Below, piece by piece: positions 10,277 through 20,751 of a stretch of 64,000 nucleotides of DNA (position 1 is the first letter of the stretch; each line of letters opens with the position of its first letter). Both the position numbers and the translations under genes were made by a program. The stretch comes from Pseudomonas viridiflava (lineage in GTDB: Bacteria > Pseudomonadota > Gammaproteobacteria > Pseudomonadales > Pseudomonadaceae), in NCBI GenBank assembly GCA_900596015.1, contig UVIF01000010.1:118504-182503 (forward strand), in the 5' to 3' direction. The notes under the pieces were generated by a model, which saw only the letters and a program-made list of their open reading frames with translations, was not told the origin of the DNA and did no database searches.

Positions 10277-12739
10277 ATGCCTCATACCATGGAACAATTG
10301 CGCCACCTGACCCTGCGCTCGCTGCCACTGGCCATCGCCAGCGCGCTGCTGGCGCCCTGCTCTGCCGCCTGGGCCGATGGCCTGACCGCGTTTGCGGGCG
10401 GCGACGCGGTGCCAATCATCAACGGCCAGTACAAAGTACCGGTCATCGACATCGTTGCGCCCAATGCCAACGGCCTTTCGCACAACGTCTACAGCGAATA
10501 CAACGTCGGCACCGAGGGCCTGGTGCTCAACAACAGCCTGGTGGCCGGAAAGAGTGAAATGGCCGGCGAGTTGCAGGCCAATCAACAATTGGGTGGTACG
10601 GCCGCCAGCACCATCCTCAACGAGGTGGTCGGCCACAACCGTTCCAACATCAACGGCCCGCAAGTGGTTTTCGGCGCGGCGGCCGACTATGTGCTGGCCA
10701 ACCCGAACGGCATCACCCTCAACGGCGCCAGCCTGGTCAACGCGCCCCGGGCCACCTTCGTGGTGGGTTCGGCCACTGTCCAGGACGGTCGGCTGACCCA
10801 GTTCGATACACAGGCCGCCGACGAGTTGCTGCGGGTCGACAGCGGCGGTGCCAGCAACCGGGCGGGCAGTCTGGCGCTGATAGCACCCAGTATCGTCAGC
10901 AGCGGGCCAATTGCCGCAGGCGCCGATATCGACCTGGTGCTGGGCAGCAATGTCGTCGACTACGCCAACAATGCCTTGATCGGCAGCACGCGTACCGCCA
11001 AGCTCATCGACGCCAATCTGCTTGGCGCCATGACCACGGACAAGCGCATCCGCATCGTCAGCAGTGAAGAAGGCGCGGGTATCAGGATGCCAGGTGCTCG
11101 GCTCACGGCCGGTCAAGGCATCCGTATCGAATCGGCCGGCGACCTCAATCTGCACGCACCCGCGCGTGCCGGCAAGCCACAGCCCCCCGCCGAGCTGAAC
11201 GGTGGAGCGGGCGATATCCACCTGGCGGCCGGTCGCCAGCTCAACCTGGGCGCGGCACGCCTGGCCAGCGACGCCGATGTGCGTCTGATCGCCGACAGTG
11301 TCCGCAGCCAGGGCGCTGATATCGACAGTGGCGGCTTGTTGAAAGTCGACGCAACGTCCATGGTCAATACCGGGTCAAGTCGCCTGCAGGGCGGCACGGT
11401 ATCACTGGATGTCAGTGGCAAGCTGGCTGACACCGGTACCGATTACACCAGCACCCTGGGCAAGATCGCTATCCATGCCGACAGCCACGACATGAAGGCG
11501 GCCATGCACAAGGTACAGGCGGGTGCGGCGACCACCAGCACGCCCACAGTCGGTAGCCTGAGCGCGGCCGAAGGGATAGATATCCGTTTGACCGGCAGTG
11601 GCCGCTACGAGGGCTCCCGCATCGGCACCTCCAAAGGCCCGGTGCAGATCGAGGCCGGTGCCAACCTGGCGTTCAACCCAGCCCACGCCATCCTCGACCG
11701 CCTGGGCAAGGACGGCGCCTACCAGCAGCGGACGGCGAGCAAGGCACGGATCGATGCGCCCGGCGACGTGATCCTGCACGCCGGCGGCGATGTGCAGCTC
11801 AACGGTACCGACATAGGCACACTGGACAAGCCGGCAGGCAGTTTGAAGGTGACAGCGGGAGGCACCCTCACCAGCCTCGCGGCCGTGGACAAGACAACCC
11901 TCAAGGGCGGCGGTGAATCGAAGAGTGCCGAAGGTCTGCATACCTTCGGTCAACGAGACGAAAGCACGCAGCATCAGCACGGCAACCAGTGGCAGGTAAA
12001 GGGTGACATGGCGCTGCAGGCCGGCGCTCGCAAGGCTCGCGCCCTGCACCTGCAGGGTGTCCAGGCCGAGGCGCAGAGCATGAAGCTGGCAGCCACCGCA
12101 GGTGGTGTGTATCTGGAGAGCGCCAGTGATCAGCGGCAACTGGACCGCAAGCAGCTGAGCGCCGATGCGAGTGATCCGCTCAAGCCGGCCCTTGGCCTGA
12201 GCTATCGCAACGAGCAGCAGCAGACACATCACGGTGCGCGTCTACGTGCTGCAACCCTCAGGCTCGATAGCCAGATGGACGCACGCCTGGACGGCGCACG
12301 CCTGCAGGCCGACACGTTGAGCGGCACCGTCAAGGGCAAGCTGGCGGTCACTCATCGCGCCGACAGCACGCAAATGCTCGGGGTCGAAGGGCGCGTCGCG
12401 CTGGCCGAAGGCACGGCTCCAGGCAAAATGCTCAATGAAGTGGCAGCGCTGGGCGGCAAGTGGAATTCGCCTGTCAAGGAAGCGCTGGCACTGGAGCCCA
12501 ATGCTGGCAAAGGCGAAGTCGAGCAGGCCACTTTCGAGTTCACCCGCACCGACAAAACCGGGGTGAACGAACAGTCCGGGGTTTTCAGTAACGAACCCAT
12601 GAGCCTGGAAGTTGCACGAGGCACGACTCATGCTACGGCAGCAGGCGCGCATGATCTGCAGACCAGCCACACGATAACCACCAGCAACGCAGACCTGGAT
12701 GCAGTCAAGCGGCTGTATGAGCAGGCGCGCATTCGCTGA
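10277..12739 (+). CDS. Shorter hemagglutinin-like exoprotein TpsA (copy 2)
   Basis: This 820-aa protein is a paralogue of the preceding TpsA. The TPS domain matches closely (VIDIVAPNANGLSHN, VLNNSLVAGKSEMAGELQ, ASTILNEVVGHNRSNINGPQ, YVLANPNGITLNGAS). The C-terminal blocks are colinear with copy 1 (MSLEVARGTT against MGLEVLGTTQ; LDAVKRLYEQ against LGAIKELYSH), but most of the central repeats are absent. The signal peptide is RSLPLAIASALLAPCSAAWA. The start has a good ribosome-binding site (AAGGAAAG). No second TpsB is present, so both exoproteins probably use the upstream pore. Confidence 0.93.
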   Translation: MPHTMEQLRHLTLRSLPLAIASALLAPCSAAWADGLTAFAGGDAVPIINGQYKVPVIDIVAPNANGLSHNVYSEYNVGTEGLVLNNSLVAGKSEMAGELQANQQLGGTAASTILNEVVGHNRSNINGPQVVFGAAADYVLANPNGITLNGASLVNAPRATFVVGSATVQDGRLTQFDTQAADELLRVDSGGASNRAGSLALIAPSIVSSGPIAAGADIDLVLGSNVVDYANNALIGSTRTAKLIDANLLGAMTTDKRIRIVSSEEGAGIRMPGARLTAGQGIRIESAGDLNLHAPARAGKPQPPAELNGGAGDIHLAAGRQLNLGAARLASDADVRLIADSVRSQGADIDSGGLLKVDATSMVNTGSSRLQGGTVSLDVSGKLADTGTDYTSTLGKIAIHADSHDMKAAMHKVQAGAATTSTPTVGSLSAAEGIDIRLTGSGRYEGSRIGTSKGPVQIEAGANLAFNPAHAILDRLGKDGAYQQRTASKARIDAPGDVILHAGGDVQLNGTDIGTLDKPAGSLKVTAGGTLTSLAAVDKTTLKGGGESKSAEGLHTFGQRDESTQHQHGNQWQVKGDMALQAGARKARALHLQGVQAEAQSMKLAATAGGVYLESASDQRQLDRKQLSADASDPLKPALGLSYRNEQQQTHHGARLRAATLRLDSQMDARLDGARLQADTLSGTVKGKLAVTHRADSTQMLGVEGRVALAEGTAPGKMLNEVAALGGKWNSPVKEALALEPNAGKGEVEQATFEFTRTDKTGVNEQSGVFSNEPMSLEVARGTTHATAAGAHDLQTSHTITTSNADLDAVKRLYEQARIR

Positions 12740-12754
12740 GGGGAACGTGGCGAC

Positions 12755-13066
12755 TCACAGATCGTGCAGTCGCCACACTTCGAAGGCAGGGGTTTCATAC
12801 GGGTGGGCCAGGCGCAATGCCTGGACCACCGGTTCAATGAGTGAGTCTGCTACGACCAGTTCGACCTTCCACTCTTCGACCTTTTCCACCTTATCGGTTC
12901 GACCCAGAAATGGCTGGCTGCCATCTCGGGGTCGAAACTGACCGTGCCCCAGCACCTGCCACGCGCAGTTGTCATGGGCGCCGATGCGACCGCCGCCAGC
13001 GGCGAATACAGCGCTCTTGACGACTTCGACATGGCTGTCGGGAACGAAGAAGGCCAGCTTGAACAT
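12755..13066 (-). CDS. YqfO/NIF3-type dimeric alpha-beta domain protein
   Basis: This 103-aa protein matches the CutA-like insert domain of YqfO/NIF3 proteins standing alone: FKLAFFVPDSHVEVVKSAVFAAGGGRIGAHDNCAWQVLGHGQF and the closing HPYETPAFEVWRL. The function of the stand-alone form is unknown; the GGG-RIG loop and HPYETP segment are the conserved parts. The ATG at MFKLAFFVP is chosen because relatives start there; a GTG four codons upstream is also possible. It sits just downstream of purL on the same strand. Confidence 0.88.
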   Translation of the reverse strand: MFKLAFFVPDSHVEVVKSAVFAAGGGRIGAHDNCAWQVLGHGQFRPRDGSQPFLGRTDKVEKVEEWKVELVVADSLIEPVVQALRLAHPYETPAFEVWRLHDL

Positions 13067-13085
13067 CTGCTCGTTCACCGACCCG

Positions 13086-16000
13086 TCAGTTCACCCACAC
13101 GCGAGCATTGCGGAACATGCGCATCCAGGCGCCGTCCTCGTTCCATTCCTCAGGCTTCCAGGAGTTCTGCACCGCGCGGAACACGCGCTCCGGGTGCGGC
13201 ATCATGATGGTCACGCGGCCGTCGCGGCTGGTCAATCCGGTGATCCCGCGCGGCGAGCCGTTCGGGTTGGCCGGGTACTGCTCGGTGACCTTGCCGTGGT
13301 TGTCGACGAAGCGCAGCGCCACGCAGCCCGACACATCGGCCTGCAGCAAGGCGTCGGCCGAAGCGAACTCGGCATGGCCCTCACCGTGGGCGATGGCGAT
13401 AGGCATACGCGAACCGGCCATACCTTGCAGGAAGATCGAGTTGGATTCCTGCACCTGGACCATGGCAACCCGCGCCTCGAACTGCTCGGACCGGTTGCGC
13501 ACGAAGTGCGGCCAGAACTCGCTGCCCGGAATCAGCTCGTGCAGGTTGGACATCATCTGGCAACCGTTGCACACGCCGAGGGTGAAGCTGTCGCTGCGCT
13601 CGAAGTACTGCTGGAACGCATCACGGGCACGGGCATTGAACAGTGCCGACTTGGCCCAGCCCTCACCGGCACCCAGGACGTCGCCGTAGGAGAAGCCACC
13701 GCAGGCAACCAGACCCTTGAACTCGTTGAGATCGACACGGCCGGCAAGAATATCGCTCATGTGCACGTCGATGGCATTGAAGCCGGCACGGTCGAAGGCT
13801 GCGGCCATCTCGACCTGGCCGTTGACACCCTGTTCGCGCAACACGGCGACTTGTGGACGGACGTTCTTCTTGATGTACGGGGCGGCGATGTCTTCGTCGA
13901 CATCGTAGCTGAGGTTGAAGCTCAGCCCTGGGTTGTCTTCTTCGAGCAGCGCATCGAATTCCTGATCGGCACCGGCAGCGTTGTCGCGCAGGCGCTGGAT
14001 CTGGTAGCTGGTCTCGGCCCACTGGCGTTGCAGCAGGCGGCGCTCGCCGCTGAACAGCACGTCATCGTGGTAGCGAATGTTCACCGCGCCGTTGTTGATC
14101 GGCTGGCCAACCACCGCCACGCAGTCGTTGCCCAGGCCCGCGGCGCTGAACTGCGCCAGAATCATCGGCGTTGCGTCCTGACGCACCTGGATGATCGCAC
14201 CCAGTTCCTCGTTGAACAGCACTGCCGCAATTTCCTCGCGGCTGTGCGCCACGGTGGCCAGTTGCAGGTTGAGACCGCAGTGACCGGCGAAGGCCATTTC
14301 CACCGTGCTGGCCAGCAGGCCACCGTCGGAACGGTCATGGTAGGCCAGCAAGTGGCCGTCGGCATTGAGGCCCTGGATCACGGCGAAGAACGCCTTGAGG
14401 TCTTCGGCATCGTCGACGTCCGGCGCGCGGCTGGCCAACTTGCCGTGTGCCTGAGCCAGGATCGAGGCGCCCATGCGGTTCTGACCACGGCCCAGGTCGA
14501 TGAGGATGAGGTCGGTTTCACCCTTGTCCATGCGCAGTTGCGGGGTCAGGGTCTTGCGGATGTCGACCACGGGCGCGAAGCCGGTGATGATCAGCGACAT
14601 CGGCGAGGTCACGCTCTTGTCGGTGCCCTCTTCGCTCCATTGGGTCTTCATGGACATGGAGTCCTTGCCGACCGGAATGGTGATGCCCAGCTCTGGGCAC
14701 AGCTGCATGCCGACCGCTTGCACAGCGTCGTAAAGACGCGCGTCTTCACCAGGATGGCCGGCAGCGGACATCCAGTTGGCGGACAGCTTGATGTCGGAGA
14801 TTTTCGCGATGCTGGACGCGGCGATGTTGGTCAGGGTTTCACCGACCGCCATGCGTGCCGAAGCGGGCGCGTCGAGCAACGCCAGCGGCGTGCGCTCGCC
14901 CATGGCCATGGCTTCGCCGCTGTAGACGTCGAAACTGGTGGCGGTGACGGCGACGTCGGCCACCGGTACCTGCCACGGGCCGACCATCTGGTCGCGCGCG
15001 ACCAGGCCGGTGATGGTGCGGTCGCCGATGGTGATCAGAAAACTTTTGCTGGCCACGGCGGGATGATGCAGGACGCGTTCGATGGAGTCGGCCAGGTCCA
15101 GTTGGGAGGGGTCGAAATCATCGCCCAGTTCTTGCTCGCGCACGGCACTGCGGTGCATGCGCGGAGCCTTGCCCAGCAACACTTCGAGCGGCATGTCGAC
15201 CGGGTTGTTGCCGAAGTGGCTGTCGGTAACGGTCAATTGCGGCTCGGCAGTGGCCTCGCCGACGACAGCGAACGGGCAGCGCTCACGCTCGCAGATGGCC
15301 TGGAAACGCTCGAAGTCGGCGGCGTCGACGGCCAGCACGTAGCGTTCCTGGGATTCGTTGCTCCAGATTTCCAGCGGGGCCATGCCCGGCTCGTCGTTGG
15401 GCACGTTGCGCAGCTCGAAGCGGCCGCCACGGCCGCCGTCGTTGACCAGTTCGGGGAATGCGTTGGACAGGCCACCCGCACCTACGTCATGGATGAAGCT
15501 GATGGGATTCCTGTCGCCCAGCTGCCAGCAGCGGTCGATGACTTCCTGGCAGCGACGCTCCATCTCCGGGTTTTCGCGCTGTACCGAAGCGAAGTCCAGG
15601 TCCGCCGAGCTGGTACCGGTGGCCATGGAGGAAGCGGCGCCGCCGCCCAGGCCGATGAGCATGGCCGGACCACCGAGCACGATCAGCTTGGAACCAACGG
15701 TGATCTCGCCCTTCTGCACGTGCTCGGCACGGATGTTGCCCATGCCGCCGGCGAGCATGATCGGCTTGTGGTAGCCGCGCACTTCTTCACCGTGGGGAGT
15801 GTCGATGCGCTGCTCGAACGTGCGGAAGTAGCCAGTCAGGGCCGGGCGACCGAATTCGTTGTTGAACGCCGCGCCGCCCAGGGGGCCGTCGATCATGATG
15901 TCCAGCGCGGTGACGATGCGCTCGGGCTTGCCGTAGGGCTTTTCCCACGGCTGTTCGAAACCGGGAATGTTCAGGTTGGACACGGTGAAACCGGTCAGGC

Positions 16001-16985
16001 CAGCCTTGGGCTTGGCGCCGCGGCCGGTCGCGCCTTCGTCGCGGATCTCGCCGCCAGAGCCGGTGGAGGCGCCCGGAAACGGTGCGATCGCCGTGGGGTG
16101 GTTGTGGGTTTCCACCTTCATAAGGATGTGCACAGGTTCCTGCACCGCGCCGTACTGGCGGGTTTCAGGGTTCGGGAAGAACCGCCCGGCCACGCTGCCG
16201 ACGATCACCGAAGCGTTGTCCTTGTAGGCCGACAGTACGCCTTCGCTGTGCATCTGGTAGGTGTTCTTGATCATGCCGAACAGGCTTTTTTCCTGGCTCT
16301 GGCCATCGATGTCCCAACTGGCGTTGAAGATCTTGTGGCGGCAGTGCTCGGAGTTGGCCTGGGCGAACATCATCAGTTCGATGTCGTGTGGATTGCGCGC
16401 CAGCCCCTGGAAGCTGCTGACCAGGTAGTCGATTTCGTCTTCGGCCAAGGCCAGGCCAAGCTCGACGTTGGCTTTTTCCAGCGCGGCACGACCGCCACCC
16501 AGGATGTCCACAGCGGTAAGCGGCTTGGGTTCGGCATGACGGAACAGGCCGGCGGCCTCTTCCAGACGGGCCAGCACCACTTGGGTCATGCGGTCGTGCA
16601 GAACGGCGCCGATCAGCTCGGCCTCGGCCTCACTGAAATCACCAGACACATAAAAGGCAATGCCGCGTTCCAGACGCTGGACCTGGGTCAGGCCGCAGTT
16701 GTGCGCGATATCGCTGGCCTTGCTTGACCACGGCGAAATGGTACCGAAGCGCGGCAGCACCAGGAACAGCCGCCCGGTGGGCTCCTGAACGGGAACGCTG
16801 GGGCCGTACTTGAGCAGACGGGCAAGGACTTGCCGGTCGTCGCTGGCGAGCTCGCCTTCGACTTCGGCGAAGTGGGCGAATTCAGCATACAGGCCAGTAA
16901 CAGCGGGGACCTTCTGGCTCAGTTGCTCGAGTAATTTACCGTGGCGAAAGGCAGAAAGGGCAGGAGCGCCGCGCAGGATCAACAT
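13086..16985 (-). CDS. purL: Phosphoribosylformylglycinamidine synthase PurL (large single-chain form)
   Basis: The 1299-aa enzyme converts FGAR, glutamine and ATP to FGAM in purine synthesis. The order is an N-terminal PurS-like region, two AIR-synthase-like ATP-binding halves ([49 protein letters not shown] repeat) and a C-terminal class I glutaminase. The glutaminase shows [10 protein letters not shown] with the nucleophile Cys and GEGHAEF with the His. Full length for the proteobacterial form. It is convergent with nothing and divergent from mltF. Confidence 0.98.
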   Translation of the reverse strand: MLILRGAPALSAFRHGKLLEQLSQKVPAVTGLYAEFAHFAEVEGELASDDRQVLARLLKYGPSVPVQEPTGRLFLVLPRFGTISPWSSKASDIAHNCGLTQVQRLERGIAFYVSGDFSEAEAELIGAVLHDRMTQVVLARLEEAAGLFRHAEPKPLTAVDILGGGRAALEKANVELGLALAEDEIDYLVSSFQGLARNPHDIELMMFAQANSEHCRHKIFNASWDIDGQSQEKSLFGMIKNTYQMHSEGVLSAYKDNASVIVGSVAGRFFPNPETRQYGAVQEPVHILMKVETHNHPTAIAPFPGASTGSGGEIRDEGATGRGAKPKAGLTGFTVSNLNIPGFEQPWEKPYGKPERIVTALDIMIDGPLGGAAFNNEFGRPALTGYFRTFEQRIDTPHGEEVRGYHKPIMLAGGMGNIRAEHVQKGEITVGSKLIVLGGPAMLIGLGGGAASSMATGTSSADLDFASVQRENPEMERRCQEVIDRCWQLGDRNPISFIHDVGAGGLSNAFPELVNDGGRGGRFELRNVPNDEPGMAPLEIWSNESQERYVLAVDAADFERFQAICERERCPFAVVGEATAEPQLTVTDSHFGNNPVDMPLEVLLGKAPRMHRSAVREQELGDDFDPSQLDLADSIERVLHHPAVASKSFLITIGDRTITGLVARDQMVGPWQVPVADVAVTATSFDVYSGEAMAMGERTPLALLDAPASARMAVGETLTNIAASSIAKISDIKLSANWMSAAGHPGEDARLYDAVQAVGMQLCPELGITIPVGKDSMSMKTQWSEEGTDKSVTSPMSLIITGFAPVVDIRKTLTPQLRMDKGETDLILIDLGRGQNRMGASILAQAHGKLASRAPDVDDAEDLKAFFAVIQGLNADGHLLAYHDRSDGGLLASTVEMAFAGHCGLNLQLATVAHSREEIAAVLFNEELGAIIQVRQDATPMILAQFSAAGLGNDCVAVVGQPINNGAVNIRYHDDVLFSGERRLLQRQWAETSYQIQRLRDNAAGADQEFDALLEEDNPGLSFNLSYDVDEDIAAPYIKKNVRPQVAVLREQGVNGQVEMAAAFDRAGFNAIDVHMSDILAGRVDLNEFKGLVACGGFSYGDVLGAGEGWAKSALFNARARDAFQQYFERSDSFTLGVCNGCQMMSNLHELIPGSEFWPHFVRNRSEQFEARVAMVQVQESNSIFLQGMAGSRMPIAIAHGEGHAEFASADALLQADVSGCVALRFVDNHGKVTEQYPANPNGSPRGITGLTSRDGRVTIMMPHPERVFRAVQNSWKPEEWNEDGAWMRMFRNARVWVN

Positions 16986-17133
16986 CGTCGGGACAGCCTC
17001 GAAAGGGGGTGTGCTTGGAGGCCGTGCATTCTAGCCTAAACCGTTCACCTAGGCACCCGACGGATGGAAAAACAGCGCGATCGTTCGTCAGATCCCTTGC
17101 CGGGGGCCGGTCGGAGGTTGCGCTGCGCTCTAG

Positions 17134-18654
<1,521 letters not shown>

Positions 18655-18672
18655 GAGCACCCGAGTGATCCT

Positions 18673-18696
18673 GTGGGAGCGGGCTCTGCCCGCGAA
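18673..18696 (+). repeat. REP element (GTGGGAGCGGG type)
   Basis: The palindromic unit GTGGGAGCGGGCTCTGCCCG lies between mltF and tadA. The same family occurs in inverted form at 63655-63679. Such elements are typical of the P. putida group and sit between convergent genes. Confidence 0.85.
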
Positions 18697-18727
18697 TAAG
18701 CCCTCGGCAGCACTCCCTCCTTCAATC

Positions 18728-19210
18728 TCAGCCCTTCGCCCGCCGCGCCCTGAAAAATTCGCTCAATATCGCCCCACATTCTTCGGCCAACACGCCACCC
18801 TCCACCATCAACCGATGGTTGAGAAAGCCTTGAGCGAAGAACTGCCCCTGACTTTGGACGACGCCAGCCTTGGGCTCGAGTGCGCCGAACACTACCCGGG
18901 CGATGCGCGCATGGACGATCAGCCCCGCGCACATGCTGCAAGGCTCGAGCGTGACGTAGAGGGTGCTGCCCGGCAGGCGGTAGTTCTGCACGGCCTGCGC
19001 GGCATTGCGGATGGCAACCATCTCGGCATGGGCGCTGGGGTCGCTGCCGCTGATGGGACAGTTGAAGCCACGGCCGACGATCTCGCCGTCCTGCACAACG
19101 ATCGCGCCCACCGGCACTTCACCCAGCGCTGCGCCCTGGGCGGCTAGCTCGAGCGCTTGCATCATGAAAAATTGATCGCGACTGCGATCGATGATCTTGG
19201 GTTGTTTCAA
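18728..19210 (-). CDS. tadA: tRNA-specific adenosine deaminase TadA
   Basis: This 160-aa enzyme deaminates A34 to inosine in tRNA-Arg(ACG). The zinc and catalytic motif HAEMVAI and the PCSMCAG motif are both intact (TLEPCSMCAGLIVHARIARVV). The likely start is a TTG giving MKQPKIIDRSRDQFF, three bases after the stop of the multicopper oxidase gene, which suggests coupled translation. The ATG pair at MMQALELAAQ is an alternative but would remove residues that look coding. Confidence 0.96.
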   Translation of the reverse strand: MKQPKIIDRSRDQFFMMQALELAAQGAALGEVPVGAIVVQDGEIVGRGFNCPISGSDPSAHAEMVAIRNAAQAVQNYRLPGSTLYVTLEPCSMCAGLIVHARIARVVFGALEPKAGVVQSQGQFFAQGFLNHRLMVEGGVLAEECGAILSEFFRARRAKG

Positions 19211-19213
19211 TGT

Positions 19214-20587
19214 TCAGGAAACCTCTATTGCCGCCATGAGTCCGGTTTCCATGTGATCGATCACATGGCAATGGAACATCCATACACCCGGATTATCCGC
19301 CACCAAGGCCACCTGAGCACGTTCGTTCTTGCCCAGCAGGAACGTATCGGTGAAATATGGGATGATCTTGCGCCGATTGGAGGCAATCACCTTGAAACTC
19401 ATGCCGTGCAGGTGAATGGGGTGCTGATACTGGGTCATGTTCTTCAGCTCCAGCACGTAGCTCTTGCCCAACTGCAACTTGGCGATGGGGCGGTCGGCGC
19501 AGGTCTTGTCGGTGATGTCCCAGGCAATGCCGTTGATCTGCCACAGGCTGGGCGGCTTGCCCTCGGTGGTGTCGGACACCTCGCCAACCCATTCGAAGTT
19601 GAAATTGAGCTTCTCGGCGTTGGCCAGGTCCGGCTCGGCGATCGGATTGGCCGGCAATGCCGGCGGCCAATCGCTCGGCGCCGCTGCGGCCTGCACCGAG
19701 CGCAGGGTGCCCAGGCGTACCGAACCGTCACGTATGGCAATCTCTTCACCGGCAGGCGGCATCTTGACCGCGAGGCAAACCCGCATGCCTGGGCCCATCC
19801 AGTAATCCTTGCCGAACGCACGCGGTTCGATGGGGTTGCCATCCAGCGCATACAGGCGCATGTCGGCATTGCCGCGGAAATTCAGGCGGTAGGTGGCGGT
19901 GTTGTCCAGATTCAGGATACGCACCCGCACGATCTGCCCGGCCGGAAGATCGACGGTGGCCCGATGCACCCCGTTGATCGTGGAAAGCCGGCCCAAGGTG
20001 CCGTTGCGTGCGGCCTCGCGAGGAATGCTGAACGGCAGGAACGCGCCCTCCTCGTCCACGTGCCAGTTCTTCAGGTTGAGCACTGCCTCGTGAGCGAAGC
20101 CGGTCGGCTCGCGCTCCTCGACGATCAACGGGCCGACCAGGCCACGGCCCAGTTCTTCGCTGCTGGCCACGTGCGGGTGATACCAGTAGCTGCCGGCGTC
20201 GGGCACACGGAAGCGGTAATCGAAGTACTCACCGGGCTTGACCGGCAACTGCGACACGTAGGGTACGCCGTCCATGTCCAGCGGCAGGCGGATACCATGC
20301 CAATGGATGGTGGTTTCCACCGGCAGCTGGTTGATGAAACGCACCCGCAACCATTCGCCCTGGCGCACTCGCAATTCCTGGCCGGGCGCGGAACCACCGA
20401 AGGCCCAGGCTGGGGTTTGGTGGCCTGCCACCAATTCAACGTCCAGCGGCGCTGCAATCAGCTGATAGTCCACGCCGGCCTGATCCACAGGGGTGCCCAA
20501 CCAATATCGGGCAGCGCCCCCGGCACCCACGCCAACCGCGACCACGCCCGCCAGGCCACCGAGGAATTGTCGACGAGTGAAAGACAT
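19214..20587 (-). CDS. Tat-exported multicopper oxidase
   Basis: This 457-aa protein begins with a twin-arginine signal (SFTRRQFLGGLAGVVAVG). It keeps all four copper-ligand motifs: HWHG near residue 100, YWYHPH, HPIHLHG and MFHCHVIDHMETGLM, giving the type 1 and trinuclear sites. The length and N-terminal layout resemble CumA- or CueO-like oxidases; a Met-rich copper-binding segment is not evident. It probably oxidises metals or phenols in the periplasm. The ATG at MSFTRRQ is chosen for the Tat signal. tadA follows after 3 bases. Confidence 0.93.
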   Translation of the reverse strand: MSFTRRQFLGGLAGVVAVGVGAGGAARYWLGTPVDQAGVDYQLIAAPLDVELVAGHQTPAWAFGGSAPGQELRVRQGEWLRVRFINQLPVETTIHWHGIRLPLDMDGVPYVSQLPVKPGEYFDYRFRVPDAGSYWYHPHVASSEELGRGLVGPLIVEEREPTGFAHEAVLNLKNWHVDEEGAFLPFSIPREAARNGTLGRLSTINGVHRATVDLPAGQIVRVRILNLDNTATYRLNFRGNADMRLYALDGNPIEPRAFGKDYWMGPGMRVCLAVKMPPAGEEIAIRDGSVRLGTLRSVQAAAAPSDWPPALPANPIAEPDLANAEKLNFNFEWVGEVSDTTEGKPPSLWQINGIAWDITDKTCADRPIAKLQLGKSYVLELKNMTQYQHPIHLHGMSFKVIASNRRKIIPYFTDTFLLGKNERAQVALVADNPGVWMFHCHVIDHMETGLMAAIEVS

Positions 20588-20704
20588 GGATACGGCACCT
20601 GCGCGATGAACATCAAAGGCCGACACCATACACCTGCAATTGAGAAAGATTAAGACTTGCGCTGCCGCGCCGTTGGCTGTCAGACAGATCCCATGCACCG
20701 CCGA

Positions 20705-20725
20705 CGCGGCTTGCGCCGCTGCTAC
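20705..20725. repeat. Second intergenic repeat family (GCGGCGCAAGCCGCG core)
   Basis: A 21-base stretch here reads the same, in the opposite orientation, as 39432-39452. Both copies are in intergenic regions and contain an imperfect palindrome around CGGCTTGCGCCGC. Confidence 0.75.
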
Positions 20726-20751
20726 GGGGCGCGCGAAGCCTCTACCTTGCT

